The position numbers were made by a program, and so were the translations under genes. The notes under the pieces were generated by a model, which was not told the DNA's origin, searched no databases, and was given only the letters and a program-made list of their open reading frames with translations. A stretch of DNA of 64,000 nt, from contig NZ_CP133605.1 in NCBI RefSeq assembly GCF_031199965.1, forward strand, positions 1,892,501-1,956,500, read 5' to 3'. Shown here one piece after another: positions 35,848 to 45,752 of the stretch. The first letter of the stretch is position 1; the number at the start of each line of letters is the position of its first letter. The stretch is from Paenibacillus sp. D2_2. Lineage in GTDB: Bacteria; Bacillota; Bacilli; Paenibacillales; Paenibacillaceae.

Positions 35848-36792
35848 ATGAATATCGTATTTATGGGGACACCTGCTTTTGCGGTTCCGTCTCTGGAGTC
35901 TCTGATTGCAGAAGGCTATAACGTAGTTGGTGTCGTGACTCAGCCGGATCGCCCACAGGGGCGGAAGAAGGTATTGACTCCGACTCCGGTAAAAGAAGCG
36001 GCTTTGCGCCACGGGCTTCCTGTGCTTCAACCGCAGAAAATGCGCGCACCGGAAGCTGTTGAAGAACTGGCTGCACTGCGTCCTGATCTTATTGTTACGG
36101 CAGCCTACGGACAGATTCTGCCTAAGGCTGTGTTGGAGTTGCCCAAGTATGGCTGTCTGAATGTGCATGGATCACTCTTGCCCGCTTACCGTGGAGGGGC
36201 GCCGATCCAACGCTCGATCATCAACGGTGAGAAGGAGACCGGAGTTACGCTGATGTATATGGCAGAGGGTCTGGATACGGGCGATATGATCGAGAAGGTT
36301 GTCGTTCCGATCGAGGATGAGGATAACTCGGGCACGATGTTCGAGAAATTAAGTCTTGCTGGGGCGAAGCTGCTGATGGAGCAGTTGCCGCTTATTTTGA
36401 ACGGTACCGCCAAGCGGATCCCGCAGAACAATGAAGAGGCTTCGTATGCTTCTAACTTGTCGCGCGAGGATGAGCGGATCGATTGGACGGCATCTTCACG
36501 CGATATTTTCAATCGAGTTAGAGGCTTAGTACCATTTTCGGGTGCTTTTGCGACATGGAATGATGAAGTATTCAAAATATGGTCGGTAGCCAAGCCGACA
36601 GGAACAGGATCAGCATCGGCTTCCGAGACAGTTCCCGGGACTGTGCTTGAACTGTCCGAGCAGGGAATCGAAGTGAAGACTGGCGATGGTTCGGTCTGGC
36701 TGACCCGTGTTCAGCCTGCTGGGAAGAAAGCAATGGAGGCTGCTGAATTTATTCGCGGCGGTGTTATGAAGAAAGGTATGGTATTGTCATGA
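35848..36792 (+). CDS. fmt: Methionyl-tRNA formyltransferase
   Basis: The product has 314 residues from ATG 35848 (318 from GTG 35836, which overlaps the def stop). It formylates initiator Met-tRNA using 10-formyl-THF. The N-terminal Rossmann-type domain starts MNIVFMGTPAFAVPSL; the folate and catalytic region contains NVHGSLLPAYRGGAPIQRSI (catalytic Asn and His) and GVTLMYMAEGLDTGDM (catalytic Asp). The C-terminal OB-like domain covers about residues 210-314. Its stop overlaps the rsmB start (ATG 36789). The order def-fmt-rsmB is the standard Firmicute arrangement. Confidence 0.94.
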   Translation: MNIVFMGTPAFAVPSLESLIAEGYNVVGVVTQPDRPQGRKKVLTPTPVKEAALRHGLPVLQPQKMRAPEAVEELAALRPDLIVTAAYGQILPKAVLELPKYGCLNVHGSLLPAYRGGAPIQRSIINGEKETGVTLMYMAEGLDTGDMIEKVVVPIEDEDNSGTMFEKLSLAGAKLLMEQLPLILNGTAKRIPQNNEEASYASNLSREDERIDWTASSRDIFNRVRGLVPFSGAFATWNDEVFKIWSVAKPTGTGSASASETVPGTVLELSEQGIEVKTGDGSVWLTRVQPAGKKAMEAAEFIRGGVMKKGMVLS

Positions 36793-38256
36793 GCGACATG
36801 AAAGGCCATTCCGGCAAGGCGGGCGGCAACAAGAGAAGACAGGGGAATCACGCTGGAGCTGGCATGGGCTCGAATGCTGGCAATAGAAACAAGAAGGCGC
36901 AACCTACTGCACGGGATACCGCTCTGGATGTGCTGACCTCTGTTGAGCAGGAAGGGGCATACAGCAACTTGCTGCTAAATGGAGCATTGCAGAAATCCGG
37001 ACTAAATGGTCCGGATGCAGGTCTCGCTACAGAGCTTGTGTACGGTACGATATCGCACCTAAATACGATTGATTATTTTTTGGAGTCCTTTGTTAGCAAA
37101 GGGGTGGCCAAGCTGCAGCCATGGGTCAGAAATCTATTACGGCTGAGTTTCTATCAATTGTATTATTTGGATCGTATACCGCCCATGCTGCGGTGAACGA
37201 GGCTGTAAATATCGCAAAACGGCGCGGCCATCAAGGGATCTCCGGTATGGTGAATGGGGTGCTGCGTAATGTGTTACGTCGCAAAGAAGAGTTGTCCCTG
37301 CCTAGTGATCTCCCTTCGGCGGCACGGATCTCACTTGCTCACTCCCATCCGGAATGGCTCGTCTCACGTTGGATTGAGCAGTACGGGGAAGCTGTTGCGG
37401 AAGCGATTTGTATCGCCAATAATGAACCTCCTTCCGTCAGCGTTCGTGTGAATCGTTCGCGGACGAGCCGAGAAGAGATGATCGCTATTATGAAGGAACA
37501 GGGGATGGAGGTTGCTCCGTCGCCTATATCACCGGATGGTATTTTAGTATTAAGCGGCGGTAACATGGCACTGACTAAATGGTATAAGGATGGGCTTATA
37601 TCAATCCAGGATGAGAGCTCGATGCTCGTTGGCGCGGCTGTTCAGGCAATGCCAGGTATGAAGGTGCTTGATTGCTGCGCCGCTCCCGGAGGTAAGACAT
37701 GTCATATCGCTGAACGGATGGAAGGTCGCGGTCAAGTAATCGCCAATGACATCCATACGCATAAGGCGCAGTTGATCGCCGATCAGGCAGAGCGGCTTGG
37801 GCTTACCAACATCGAGACGATGACGAACGATGCAGCCAAGCTATCCGAGCGCTTTGCAGCAGAGTCATTCGACCGTATTTTACTAGATGCTCCATGTTCA
37901 GGGCTAGGTGTAATTCGCCGGAAGCCAGATATGAAATGGACAAAACACCCGGCGATATTACGGAGATTAACGCGATTCAGCATACTGTATTGGACGCCGT
38001 GTGTAGACTGCTGAAGCCGGGCGGAATTCTGGTTTACAGCACCTGTACGATTGAACGGAGTGAAAATGCGGGCATGGTGGAAGCTTTTCTACAGCGTCAT
38101 CCGGAATTTTCACTTGCGGAGGATATGCCGGAGGACTGGCAAGCCTTACAGGAAGCGAATACCAGAGAGAAGACAGGACTGCAGATCCTACCGCAGGACT
38201 ATCATTCTGACGGATTTTACATCGCGCGTCTCGTGAAAACTTCGCCTGTAAAATAA
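36789..38256 (+). CDS. rsmB: 16S rRNA (cytosine-967-C5)-methyltransferase RsmB (two frameshifts)
   Basis: After correction there are 489 residues. A basic, Gly/Asn-rich N-terminal extension of about 40 residues precedes the NusB-like RNA-binding domain (RDTALDVLTSVEQEGAYSNL). The methyltransferase domain has the SAM-binding motif VLDCCAAPGGKTCHIAERM, the catalytic Cys in LLDAPCSGLGVIRRKPD, and YSTCTIERSENAG. The frame breaks twice: one G is missing near 37181 (repair: YLDRIPAHAAVNEAVNIAKR) and one A near 37944 (repair: DMKWTKTPGDITEINAIQH). It is the last gene of the left ylo block; in B. subtilis rlmN follows directly, whereas here an accessory island intervenes. Confidence 0.9.
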
Positions 38257-38287
38257 AGGGATTCAAATGTTAGTTAATACTTAATCC

Positions 38288-38317
38288 TTTACGAAATACC
38301 CACAATTGTTATATACT
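38288..38317 (+). promoter_or_regulatory. Candidate promoter ahead of a terminator
   Basis: TTTACG (38288-38293) and TATACT (38312-38317) are 18 bp apart. The element sits between rsmB and the terminator at 38331, so its transcript would be very short unless the terminator is bypassed. Confidence 0.4.
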
Positions 38318-38330
38318 GGAATCAGTGAAG

Positions 38331-38376
38331 CACACTTCTACTTATTGTTAAGAACGATAATAGGAGTGTGTTTTTT
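38331..38376 (+). terminator. Terminator or attenuator upstream of the SLH gene
   Basis: CACACTTCTACTTATTGTT pairs imperfectly with AACGATAATAGGAGTGTG and is followed by six T residues. It ends the rsmB transcript, but lies about 100 bases before the SLH gene and just after a promoter-like sequence. Confidence 0.75.
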
Positions 38377-38472
38377 GTACATAAATAGGCCCTAATTGGG
38401 CTTATTAGGCTTGGGTAGTAATTCATATGAGTTTGTGAATTCATCTATAAGAGATTAGGAGAGTTGATTTTA

Positions 38473-39696
38473 ATGAAGAAATGGTTACCCCTTCTGTTGA
38501 GTGGAGCAATTGGTTTAGGAGCAGTAAGTATGCCTGTGTCGGTGAACGCGGCTGATGGCTTCAAGGATGTTAAAGCAGATCATTGGGCAAAAAGTGCGAT
38601 CGAATCTGCAGCCAGCAAAGGATATTTCAAAGGATATGCTGATGGTACATTTAAACCGAACGCTACTCTGACTCGCGCCGAATTTGCTGCAACATTAGCA
38701 CGGCTTTCCAAGGTTGATGGTGTGGAGAATCCTGACCATGTCTTTGCTGATCTATCTGGGCATTGGAGCGAAGCTGAGGTAAACCGCGCGGTATCATTAG
38801 GATTTATCGATCCTAAAGATTATCCAAATGGATTTAAACCGAATACACCGGTGACTCGATTTGAGATTGCCAAATGGATGACCTCCGGTCTGGCTGCTGT
38901 TGATGAGGATTATAAGCAAGCGCTGGAAGATACAAAGACGACAGTTATTCCAGTTAAAGAGTACTTTACACCAGGCATTCCTGAATCAAAAGCTCCTTAT
39001 GTAGCGGTGGCTATGGGCACGAAGCTGCTTGGGGGTTATCCGGATGGGACATTTGGGCTTAACAGCAATGCAACCCGTGCAGAAGCTTCTACGATTCTAT
39101 TAAGATATGAATCTGTTAGCGGCAAGAAAGCAGATGAATTCCTGGGGTTAACGGAGCTACGCCAAGTTGGAACAGAGCGTACGAATATGGAAACGATCAG
39201 TCCGTTTACTACTAAACCGTCGTCTTTTAATAATGTAGTAGAAAAGAGCTATACGTTTCGTAATAATGCTGGAAGCTTGAAACTGCATAATTATATTGTA
39301 GTGGATTCTGAGAATTTCAAAAATATTGAGAGTATTTATGCTCCGTTATTTATTGATGATAAGAGTTATAATAGTCGTCTTGATGAGAAAGGAATATACA
39401 GAGCGTATATTCAAATAACAATTTACCCTAAATCTAAGGAATTTGATCTTGATCATTATATGGGTGGTGTACGTGCTGGAGTTGTACACGGAAGTAGAAT
39501 AAATAATGGAAATATAGCGGGGAAGTACGGCTACCTTACTTTACCTAATACGGACACAAAACAGTTCTTTATAGATCAAAAAGATCAGGATGGGGGAATC
39601 ACAGTTTGGGTTCAAAGATATTTGGATTCCAATAATATTGGAGACCAACTAGTAACGGATGATAATTCATTTCTTAGTATCAAGACTAAAAATTAA
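38473..39696 (+). CDS. S-layer homology (SLH) domain protein
   Basis: The product has 407 residues. A Sec signal peptide (MKKWLPLLLSGAIGLGAVSM, ending near AVSMPVSVNA-A) is followed by three SLH repeats: FKDVKADHWAKSAIESAASK, then FADLSGHWSEAEVNRAVSLG, then a variant third copy with YVAVAMGTKLLGGYPDGTF. Each ends with a TRAE or TRFE motif. SLH triplets anchor proteins to pyruvylated secondary cell-wall polysaccharide. The C-terminal 190 residues are beta-rich with no recognised domain. ATG 38473 follows TTAGGAGAGTTGATTTTA. The next gene encodes another secreted protein 15 bases downstream, so the two probably form one surface-protein operon. Confidence 0.88.
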   Translation: MKKWLPLLLSGAIGLGAVSMPVSVNAADGFKDVKADHWAKSAIESAASKGYFKGYADGTFKPNATLTRAEFAATLARLSKVDGVENPDHVFADLSGHWSEAEVNRAVSLGFIDPKDYPNGFKPNTPVTRFEIAKWMTSGLAAVDEDYKQALEDTKTTVIPVKEYFTPGIPESKAPYVAVAMGTKLLGGYPDGTFGLNSNATRAEASTILLRYESVSGKKADEFLGLTELRQVGTERTNMETISPFTTKPSSFNNVVEKSYTFRNNAGSLKLHNYIVVDSENFKNIESIYAPLFIDDKSYNSRLDEKGIYRAYIQITIYPKSKEFDLDHYMGGVRAGVVHGSRINNGNIAGKYGYLTLPNTDTKQFFIDQKDQDGGITVWVQRYLDSNNIGDQLVTDDNSFLSIKTKN

Positions 39697-39710
39697 ATGG
39701 AGTATTCATT

Positions 39711-42201
39711 ATGATAAAAAAGTGGATTTGTAGCTTTGTTACACTCATACTCCTATTAAATGAAATCCCGATTTTTTCCAATGCTGCTTTTAATGAAGGT
39801 TATCCTACCTCTGGATATAAAATAAGTGCTCCTTCATATATGCAAACCTTGGAAGTGAATGTATCAGGTAGGACTGATGCTACTCCTAAAGTGGTTTGGA
39901 CTCAAACAGATAAACAGATCTGGACTGCAACTTTCGCTGATGGCGTTGTAGAAACACCTAATGTCGGTAAGGGATGGGACGCATTACCAAAATCGAAAGA
40001 AACTGCAGAAAAAATAGATATGACCGTATATGTACCTGATTCAATGCGAGACACTGCAGATAACAAATATAAGAGAGAATATATCCGAAATCTTGGTATA
40101 GCAGATATGAATTGGATACGAGCCGACTCGTACTCGAAAGTTGATGCAAAGCCTGACTTCAAAGTTGGAGAAATTACCGCAAATATTAAGGTTATAACAG
40201 GAAACTTACAAGAATATAACAGTAAACCACAATATTCGACTCAACCAAATGGAGACCCTAAGTTTAATGCCCATTATTGGATTCCCATGGATGTAACATT
40301 TCAGGGAACTATCGTGGAAAAGAAGCAAATTCGTGTACTAGAATCTGCAGCCTTAAATATTAATGATACGAAGGATATGATCGCTCAGGTAAGAACCTTA
40401 GAATATAGTATGTCCGATTGGAATGATAAATGGACAACCGTGACCACGGCAACTGAGTGGCAGTCTAGTGATCCAAGTGTGGCAACCATTGATGCTAACG
40501 GTAAAGTTACTGCAAAAAAGAGGGAAAGACAACGATTAGCGCGGCATGGAAAAAATTCCCTTATGAGCTTAAGACAACAGCTCTTATTACAGTAGGTGAA
40601 AACACGGAAAACGGTTGTTTATTAGACCCGACTGCTCCTGAGTGCGGTGGTGGTGGTGGTGATGGTGGTGACGGAGGAAGTGTTGATTGCTCGTCACCTG
40701 ATCTAGGACAAACTATGTCTGGGCAAGATTTCACACCTAATGTCAGTGCGGTAATTAAAGCAGATAGTCGCGGAAATGAGCGGTTTAATGTTCTTGATGG
40801 AATACCGACAACAGAGAGTTTATACGGAAATGTGTGGTCGAAAGATTACCTAAGTAAATATCAGTATCAGGAAATGAAAGGTAAATGTACGTTTAATGTT
40901 AATGTTACCGTAATGCCGCCACCAGTTCCAAATGACCCTGCCCCAGCCCCTGGTCCAGATCCTGGAGAGAGTGGGGAAGAATCAGGGACTACGGTTCAGG
41001 TCATCATAGAGAAAGAATATTCTTATTGGACGATTCTGAACGTTGATGTTTATCAAATTAAGGAAGCAGCACTGTGGAACTATGCCTTTGATGGTGGAGG
41101 CATTCGGATTCAGCCGAGCGGGTACAACGCTCCGTATTATTCAACATCCCAGACTGCCGGTTATGAAGCATCTTCGGTTCCTGAGGACATTACAGTCAAT
41201 TTCGATGCAGATCCACAGGCTGCTGCAGAATCGGCCGTATATGTTAATGTCAGCAATGATACATTCACTTTTAATAATCAGACTTTGATGAATGGATCAA
41301 CCACAAGCAATCATGGATCGACACCGAGAGCGATTCCAATCGCTCCTATGACAGGGACAATGTCCTTTATAGTCCTAATAACATGATTCCAATGAGTAAA
41401 ACGAATAAACCTAACGAACCAAGTTCAGGAACCATTTTTTATGGACAAGTCAACGGATCGGGTACGATGGACTTTACAATCGATGGTATTAATCCGGTTA
41501 CCGTACATACACCAGTCGTTATTTATCCGGGAGTATCCGACGATAAGGCTCATAACCAGAAGACGAATCCGGCATTAAGCCGTTCGGCGATTATTCTGGA
41601 GCGTCCCTTTACCGTACAGATGCCGAATAGCGGACAGCATACCAATTATGTAGGGTATGGAAATCGTAATTATTTAAAATACATAGGAAGTAAGCAAATT
41701 CGCTTTCCATTTGATGTGTACAATGAGGCGAAGACGATCTTTTATCCGAAGAACACTTGGATTGAGGTGGAGAAGTCACAGGAATCCTTTACCTTTTATT
41801 TACCGGTATGGGTAGATGAAGGCTTCTACGATGTAGAGTTCAGAACGATTGCTCATAACGCGCCTGTCGGTGCGACTCATGAGACGAATGCAAACTTGAA
41901 TCTAACGCATCATATCGCCTATGGCACTGTTCCCGTAGATGTTATCGGCCGTGTGTACGATTTTCATGTAACAGATATTGCTGACTACAACTGGGAGAGC
42001 GTATTTCGTAAGGAGATCGGAAGTGCGGAGCCCACAAGCGCATCTTACTGGGTCGGACTGGTGGAATCGATGGGGCGCCGCGGGGCAATACAGAGAGATA
42101 CACCCTCCCGATTCGCTCTGGAAGTCATCCTCAATATAAAAACGCGGTACTCAAACCTGGCTATCATTTTAAGTTTGATTTAAAGACAAAGGGCAATATG
42201 T
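39711..42201 (+). CDS. Large secreted protein, exon 1 (interrupted by a group II intron; three frameshifts)
   Basis: This is the 5' part of a gene that resumes at 44794. The start MIKKWICSFVTLILLLNEIP is a signal peptide. Around residues 260-290 there is a bacterial Ig-like segment (WQSSDPSVATIDANGKVTAK), then a Gly/Asp-rich and a Pro-rich linker (PPPVPNDPAPAPGPDPGES) and a long beta-rich region. The frame breaks at about 40516 (one A missing, giving VTAKKEGKTTISAAW), 41320 (one G, HGSDTESDSNRSYDRDN) and 42060 (one G, WVGLGGIDGAPRGNTERYTL). With these, the fourth break in exon 2 and the intron removed, the gene encodes 1090 residues. The function is unknown; it probably acts at the cell surface with the SLH protein. 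Confidence 0.75.
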
Positions 42202-44793
42202 GTGCGACTTGTTTTGCTATAACTGAGTAAAATCAGGAAATGCAAGGACTTTCAAAAGTCTAACTTTCTATCTGAGGACAGGAATGAGGAATCCAAGTTT
42301 TCCGAAACTGTTCCGTTGAGACTCCTACATGCCTCCTGTTCAGCAGAAATAAGAGGTATGAAGCTAGGTGAAGTCGGCAGAAAGAAGGCTACAGCCACCT
42401 ATTAAGGAAGGTATGCCAACCGATATGCCGGACGGCTGAAAAAATTGTCTATGGTGAGAATGTTCATATGGGAACCGACGAAACTCCGAATTTACGAATC
42501 TAAATGCCTACCTCATGGAAACATGTTGACCAACGAATGTTGGGGCAAGCGGCGTAAAGTACGATTACATGTTAGGAAATACGCTATACCGAACAATGGC
42601 GGTATCACACTTGCAGGTTCAAAGGAGTCACCTAAGGACAATATGCATAGCTAAGATAGAAGGAACAAGGAAACCAAGGGACGTCGCAACAATGGACTGC
42701 TATCCAAGACGGTTGCTATAAGGTTAATTCCGAAATGCATTTATCCTTGCGAGAGTAAGGGCACTACCAATGAAGCTTCTGTAACGGGAGTGGAGGAACA
42801 GCCCTGAGTCTTGCTATTATGATAAACAACTTCCAAAAGTGAACTGTATCGGTCGGGTATGAAAGTGGGGACAATCTCTACAAGGAGGTTGCCACAATAC
42901 AGGCTCTACGTTATTGGGATTACTACAACTTAACGGATACCTTTACTGATTTACATGAACGTGCTAAGCAAAAAGGGGCATTTAACCGTCTGTATGAATT
43001 AATCACATCAAAGGAAACTATTCTTCTTGCCTACCGCACAATTAAGTCAAATAAGGGATCGAAGACAGCAGGAACAGACGGCAAGACAATTGAGAACCTT
43101 AAAGTAATAACTGATAGCGACCTTGTAAATCTCATTAAAACAAAACTGGAAAATTATCATCCTAAGAAAGTTAGACGAGTCTATATTCCTAAAGCCAATG
43201 GAAAAATGAGACCATTGGGGATTCCATGCATCCTAGACCGATTAATACAACAATGCTTTAAGCAAGTGCTTGAACCAATTGCCGAGGCACATTTTTATAA
43301 ACATAGTTATGGGTTCAGACCGCTACGATCTACCCACAACGCATTGGCCAGAGTGCAATTTTTGATTAATAATGGAGGACTCCATTACATCGTAGACATT
43401 GATATAAAAGGATTCTTCGACAACATTAATCACTCAACCTTATTAAAGCAGCTATGGAATCTAGGGATACATGACCGTAAAGTCTTGCGCATCATCAGTC
43501 GAATGCTGAAAGCTGAGGTTGAAGGCGAAGGCATTCCTGAAAAGGGAACCCCCCAAGGTGGGATACTATCCCCTTTGCTTTCCAATATTGCATTGCACGA
43601 CCTGGATGTATGGGTAGCTGGGCAATGGGAGAACTTCCAACCCAATCATGCATATACAAAGAGGAATAAATACAACGCTTTGAAGAAATCAAAGCTTAAA
43701 GAAGGATTCATCGTTAGATACGCTGATGACTTCAAGATCCTCTGTCGTGACTGGAAAACAGCCCAAAAGTGGTTTCATGCCGTAAGACTATACTTGAAAG
43801 ATCGTCTAAACTTGGATATCTCCCCAGATAAATCGAAAATCTTAAATCTTCGAAAGAAGAAATCCGAGTTTCTTGGATTTACTATTAAGGCTACGATAAA
43901 GGGGAAAAAGGCAGTTGCGCATACCGGTGTGATTGATAAGAAAAAACAACAAATAAAACTGCAATACAAAAAACTCATTCAAGATATTAAAAAATCACCT
44001 TCGGCTGGTAATGCACACCGCTTCAACAGTTTTGTTCTTGGGATTCACAATTACTTTAAGAAAGCAACGCATGTATTTATCGAGTTCTCACGACTTGCCT
44101 ATGACCTGAAAAAGTTCACCTATAATCGTTTAAAGCAGATTGGTAAATACGAGCATCCGAATAATCCACCTCCTACATATAGGAAATTCTATTCAACAAG
44201 TTATCGAACATTTAATGTTGATGGGATATACCTGTATCCAATAGTGGATGTAAGAACCTCCAAAAACCTGAACTTCAGTCAAGAGATGACACCATTCACT
44301 GTGGAGGGACGGAGCCTCATTATCAAAAAGCTTAGTGGGCATGTACAAACAGAAATCATCAAAATGATGAAATCTGACAATCCACAACGAAGCGCTGAAT
44401 TTCTGGATAATCGGATTAGTCGGTACAGTATGGTGATGGGGAAATGTGAAATTACAGGCATGTTCCTATTTGCGAATGATGTACACTGTCATCATTATGT
44501 ACCAACGTATCTCGGTGGAGATGACAAATATAATAACTTACGCATCCTTCATCGAGATGTCCATACACTAATTCATGCTACGAATGAACAGACGATTATT
44601 GGACTCAAGCGTATGCTTGGTTTAACAGAACCTATGTTGCAAAAAGTTAACCAATACCGCAAAATGAGTAACTTGGAAATAGTTGTTTAAAACATAATAG
44701 CAAGATGGAGCGCCGTGTGCGGTGAAAGTCGCATGCACGGTGCGGAGGTGGGGAAAAGGTGGCGACTCCAGTCAAAACCTTACCTATACCTAT
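42202..44793 (+). mobile_element. Group II intron with reverse transcriptase/maturase
   Basis: The 5' end reads GTGCGACTTG, matching the GUGYG intron start. The 3' end is CTATACCTAT, ending in AY. Domain V is at about 44708-44744 (GAGCGCCGTGTGCGGTGAAA, then GTCGCATGCACGGTGC), with its GAAA-type loop and AGC near the base; domain VI follows with a candidate branch A in CCTTACC. The 2592-base intron encodes a full maturase. Removing exactly 42202-44793 joins ATGT to TCGGT and continues one frame as GNMFGTQDQIRITPSFYF, which fixes the boundaries. The intron sits in a coding gene, so splicing is needed to make the host protein. Confidence 0.93.
42897..44690 (+). CDS. ltrA: Group II intron-encoded protein: reverse transcriptase, maturase, HNH endonuclease
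   Basis: It would have 597 residues from codon 42897. The N-terminal RT0 region reads LRYWDYYNLTDTF and SNKGSKTAGTDGKTI. RT motifs include YGFRPLRSTHNAL, GTPQGGILSPLLSNI and the catalytic FIVRYADDFKIL. A maturase (domain X) segment follows. The C-terminal HNH nuclease has CEITG, then CHHYVPTYLGGDDKYNNLRI and HRDVHTLIH. It helps the intron splice and inserts it into DNA. There is no ATG, GTG or TTG in frame between the stop at 42840 and ATG 43206, yet homology starts upstream. AAGGAGG ends eight bases before ATA 42897, which suggests an AUA start or a changed ATG. Starting at 43206 would remove essential RT motifs. Confidence 0.88.
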   Translation: MQALRYWDYYNLTDTFTDLHERAKQKGAFNRLYELITSKETILLAYRTIKSNKGSKTAGTDGKTIENLKVITDSDLVNLIKTKLENYHPKKVRRVYIPKANGKMRPLGIPCILDRLIQQCFKQVLEPIAEAHFYKHSYGFRPLRSTHNALARVQFLINNGGLHYIVDIDIKGFFDNINHSTLLKQLWNLGIHDRKVLRIISRMLKAEVEGEGIPEKGTPQGGILSPLLSNIALHDLDVWVAGQWENFQPNHAYTKRNKYNALKKSKLKEGFIVRYADDFKILCRDWKTAQKWFHAVRLYLKDRLNLDISPDKSKILNLRKKKSEFLGFTIKATIKGKKAVAHTGVIDKKKQQIKLQYKKLIQDIKKSPSAGNAHRFNSFVLGIHNYFKKATHVFIEFSRLAYDLKKFTYNRLKQIGKYEHPNNPPPTYRKFYSTSYRTFNVDGIYLYPIVDVRTSKNLNFSQEMTPFTVEGRSLIIKKLSGHVQTEIIKMMKSDNPQRSAEFLDNRISRYSMVMGKCEITGMFLFANDVHCHHYVPTYLGGDDKYNNLRILHRDVHTLIHATNEQTIIGLKRMLGLTEPMLQKVNQYRKMSNLEIVV

Positions 44794-45571
44794 TCGGTAC
44801 ACAGGATCAGATTCGCATCACGCCAAGCTTTTATTTTATTAGTGCCCAGGATGGAAATCGGACTTTGGTGGACTTGTATTATCATACAGGGAGCAGCAGT
44901 TACGTGAAGATCGGTTCGCCGCTGGATGAGGTAGAGCGCTATGTCGTCTTGAATGAGCGGCTGCGAAATGTACCAGACGAGGAACTTACAGATACGGCGC
45001 TATATAAATATGATCATGAATATACGTTTGGACAGGTTGCTAACATAGGGCGTGCTCAATACGTTCAATACTATAAAGAAAAGATGACAAAGCAGAAAAC
45101 GATGGTCGGCAGTCTCAGTCTGTTGCAGCTTCCTGCAAATGTCCGAACTTTGCTTGGACCCAAGAATGGCTTGCCTGAAGGCGTGGACGTAGCACGGGCC
45201 AATGCTTCGATTCAGCGATGGTATGGGGAGTACAGCCTGCCTGCAGAATTGTTTGCGGTTAAAGCAGGGACGAATGTGGCTGAATATGGACGTACTCATC
45301 AAGGGTTAACGGATAAATCTCCGATTTTTCTAAGAGATGGGTATATTGTTGTGAATTTTAACATTGAGACGGTGCGTGACGGGCAGACGGACAAGCCATA
45401 TTTGCAATATATCCACGCCCCACTGATGAATCAATGGCAGCAGATGGAAGGCTTCAAGCGTCAGATTACGGACCGTATGGCCGTGCCTATACACTTTTGG
45501 ATGGAGATGTAGTATTCTACCAAGCGGATCAATCTAGCCGTGATGATTTTCGATCGATGGTGACACATTGA
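44794..45571 (+). CDS. Large secreted protein, exon 2 (frameshifted near 45480)
   Basis: This continues exon 1 after intron removal (FGTQDQIRITPSFYFISAQD). It is beta-rich, with VDLYYHTGSSSYVKIGSP and a helical middle (DVARANASIQRWYGEYSLPA). A TAG appears at 45512 in the raw sequence, but one G is missing near 45480: restoring it gives TDRMGRAYTLLDGDVVFYQA and the frame continues to TGA at 45569-45571. Exon 1 plus exon 2 with the four restored bases is exactly 1091 codons. No cell-wall anchor motif is seen at the C-terminus. I do not recognise a functional domain. Confidence 0.72.
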
Positions 45572-45593
45572 GTGGATATAAGTAAGGAATTAA

Positions 45594-45639
45594 GACCGGG
45601 TTTGCCTAATAAAACAGGGGAGCCCGGTCCTATCTTTTT
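45594..45639 (+). terminator. Terminator after the secreted protein gene
   Basis: Seven-base arms GACCGGG and CCCGGTC enclose a 22-base loop; CTATCTTTTT follows. The loop is long, but the arms are GC-rich. Confidence 0.7.
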
Positions 45640-45752
45640 GTTACGCTAAACCCCTGTCAAGGGCTTCCTCTTTAGTGTTATTATATTTTATGCTAAAATA
45701 GGTGGAATGAGTATGGTTATATACTTGATACTATAAGAATAGGTGTGTGAAG

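Noticed and set aside
42445-42654. 69-codon frame in the 5' part of the intron
   Set aside because: It lies within ribozyme domains I-IV, whose sequence is set by RNA structure, and it resembles no protein.
43206-44690. Treating ATG 43206 as the true start of the intron-encoded protein
   Set aside because: About 100 upstream codons encode recognisable RT0 sequence (LRYWDYY, NKGSKTAGTDG) in the same frame, so this start would truncate the enzyme.
44715-44793. Start of the exon 2 reading frame within intron domains V-VI
   Set aside because: These codons read through the ribozyme's catalytic domain V. The frame continues only because the intron end happens to be open; the real upstream sequence is exon 1.
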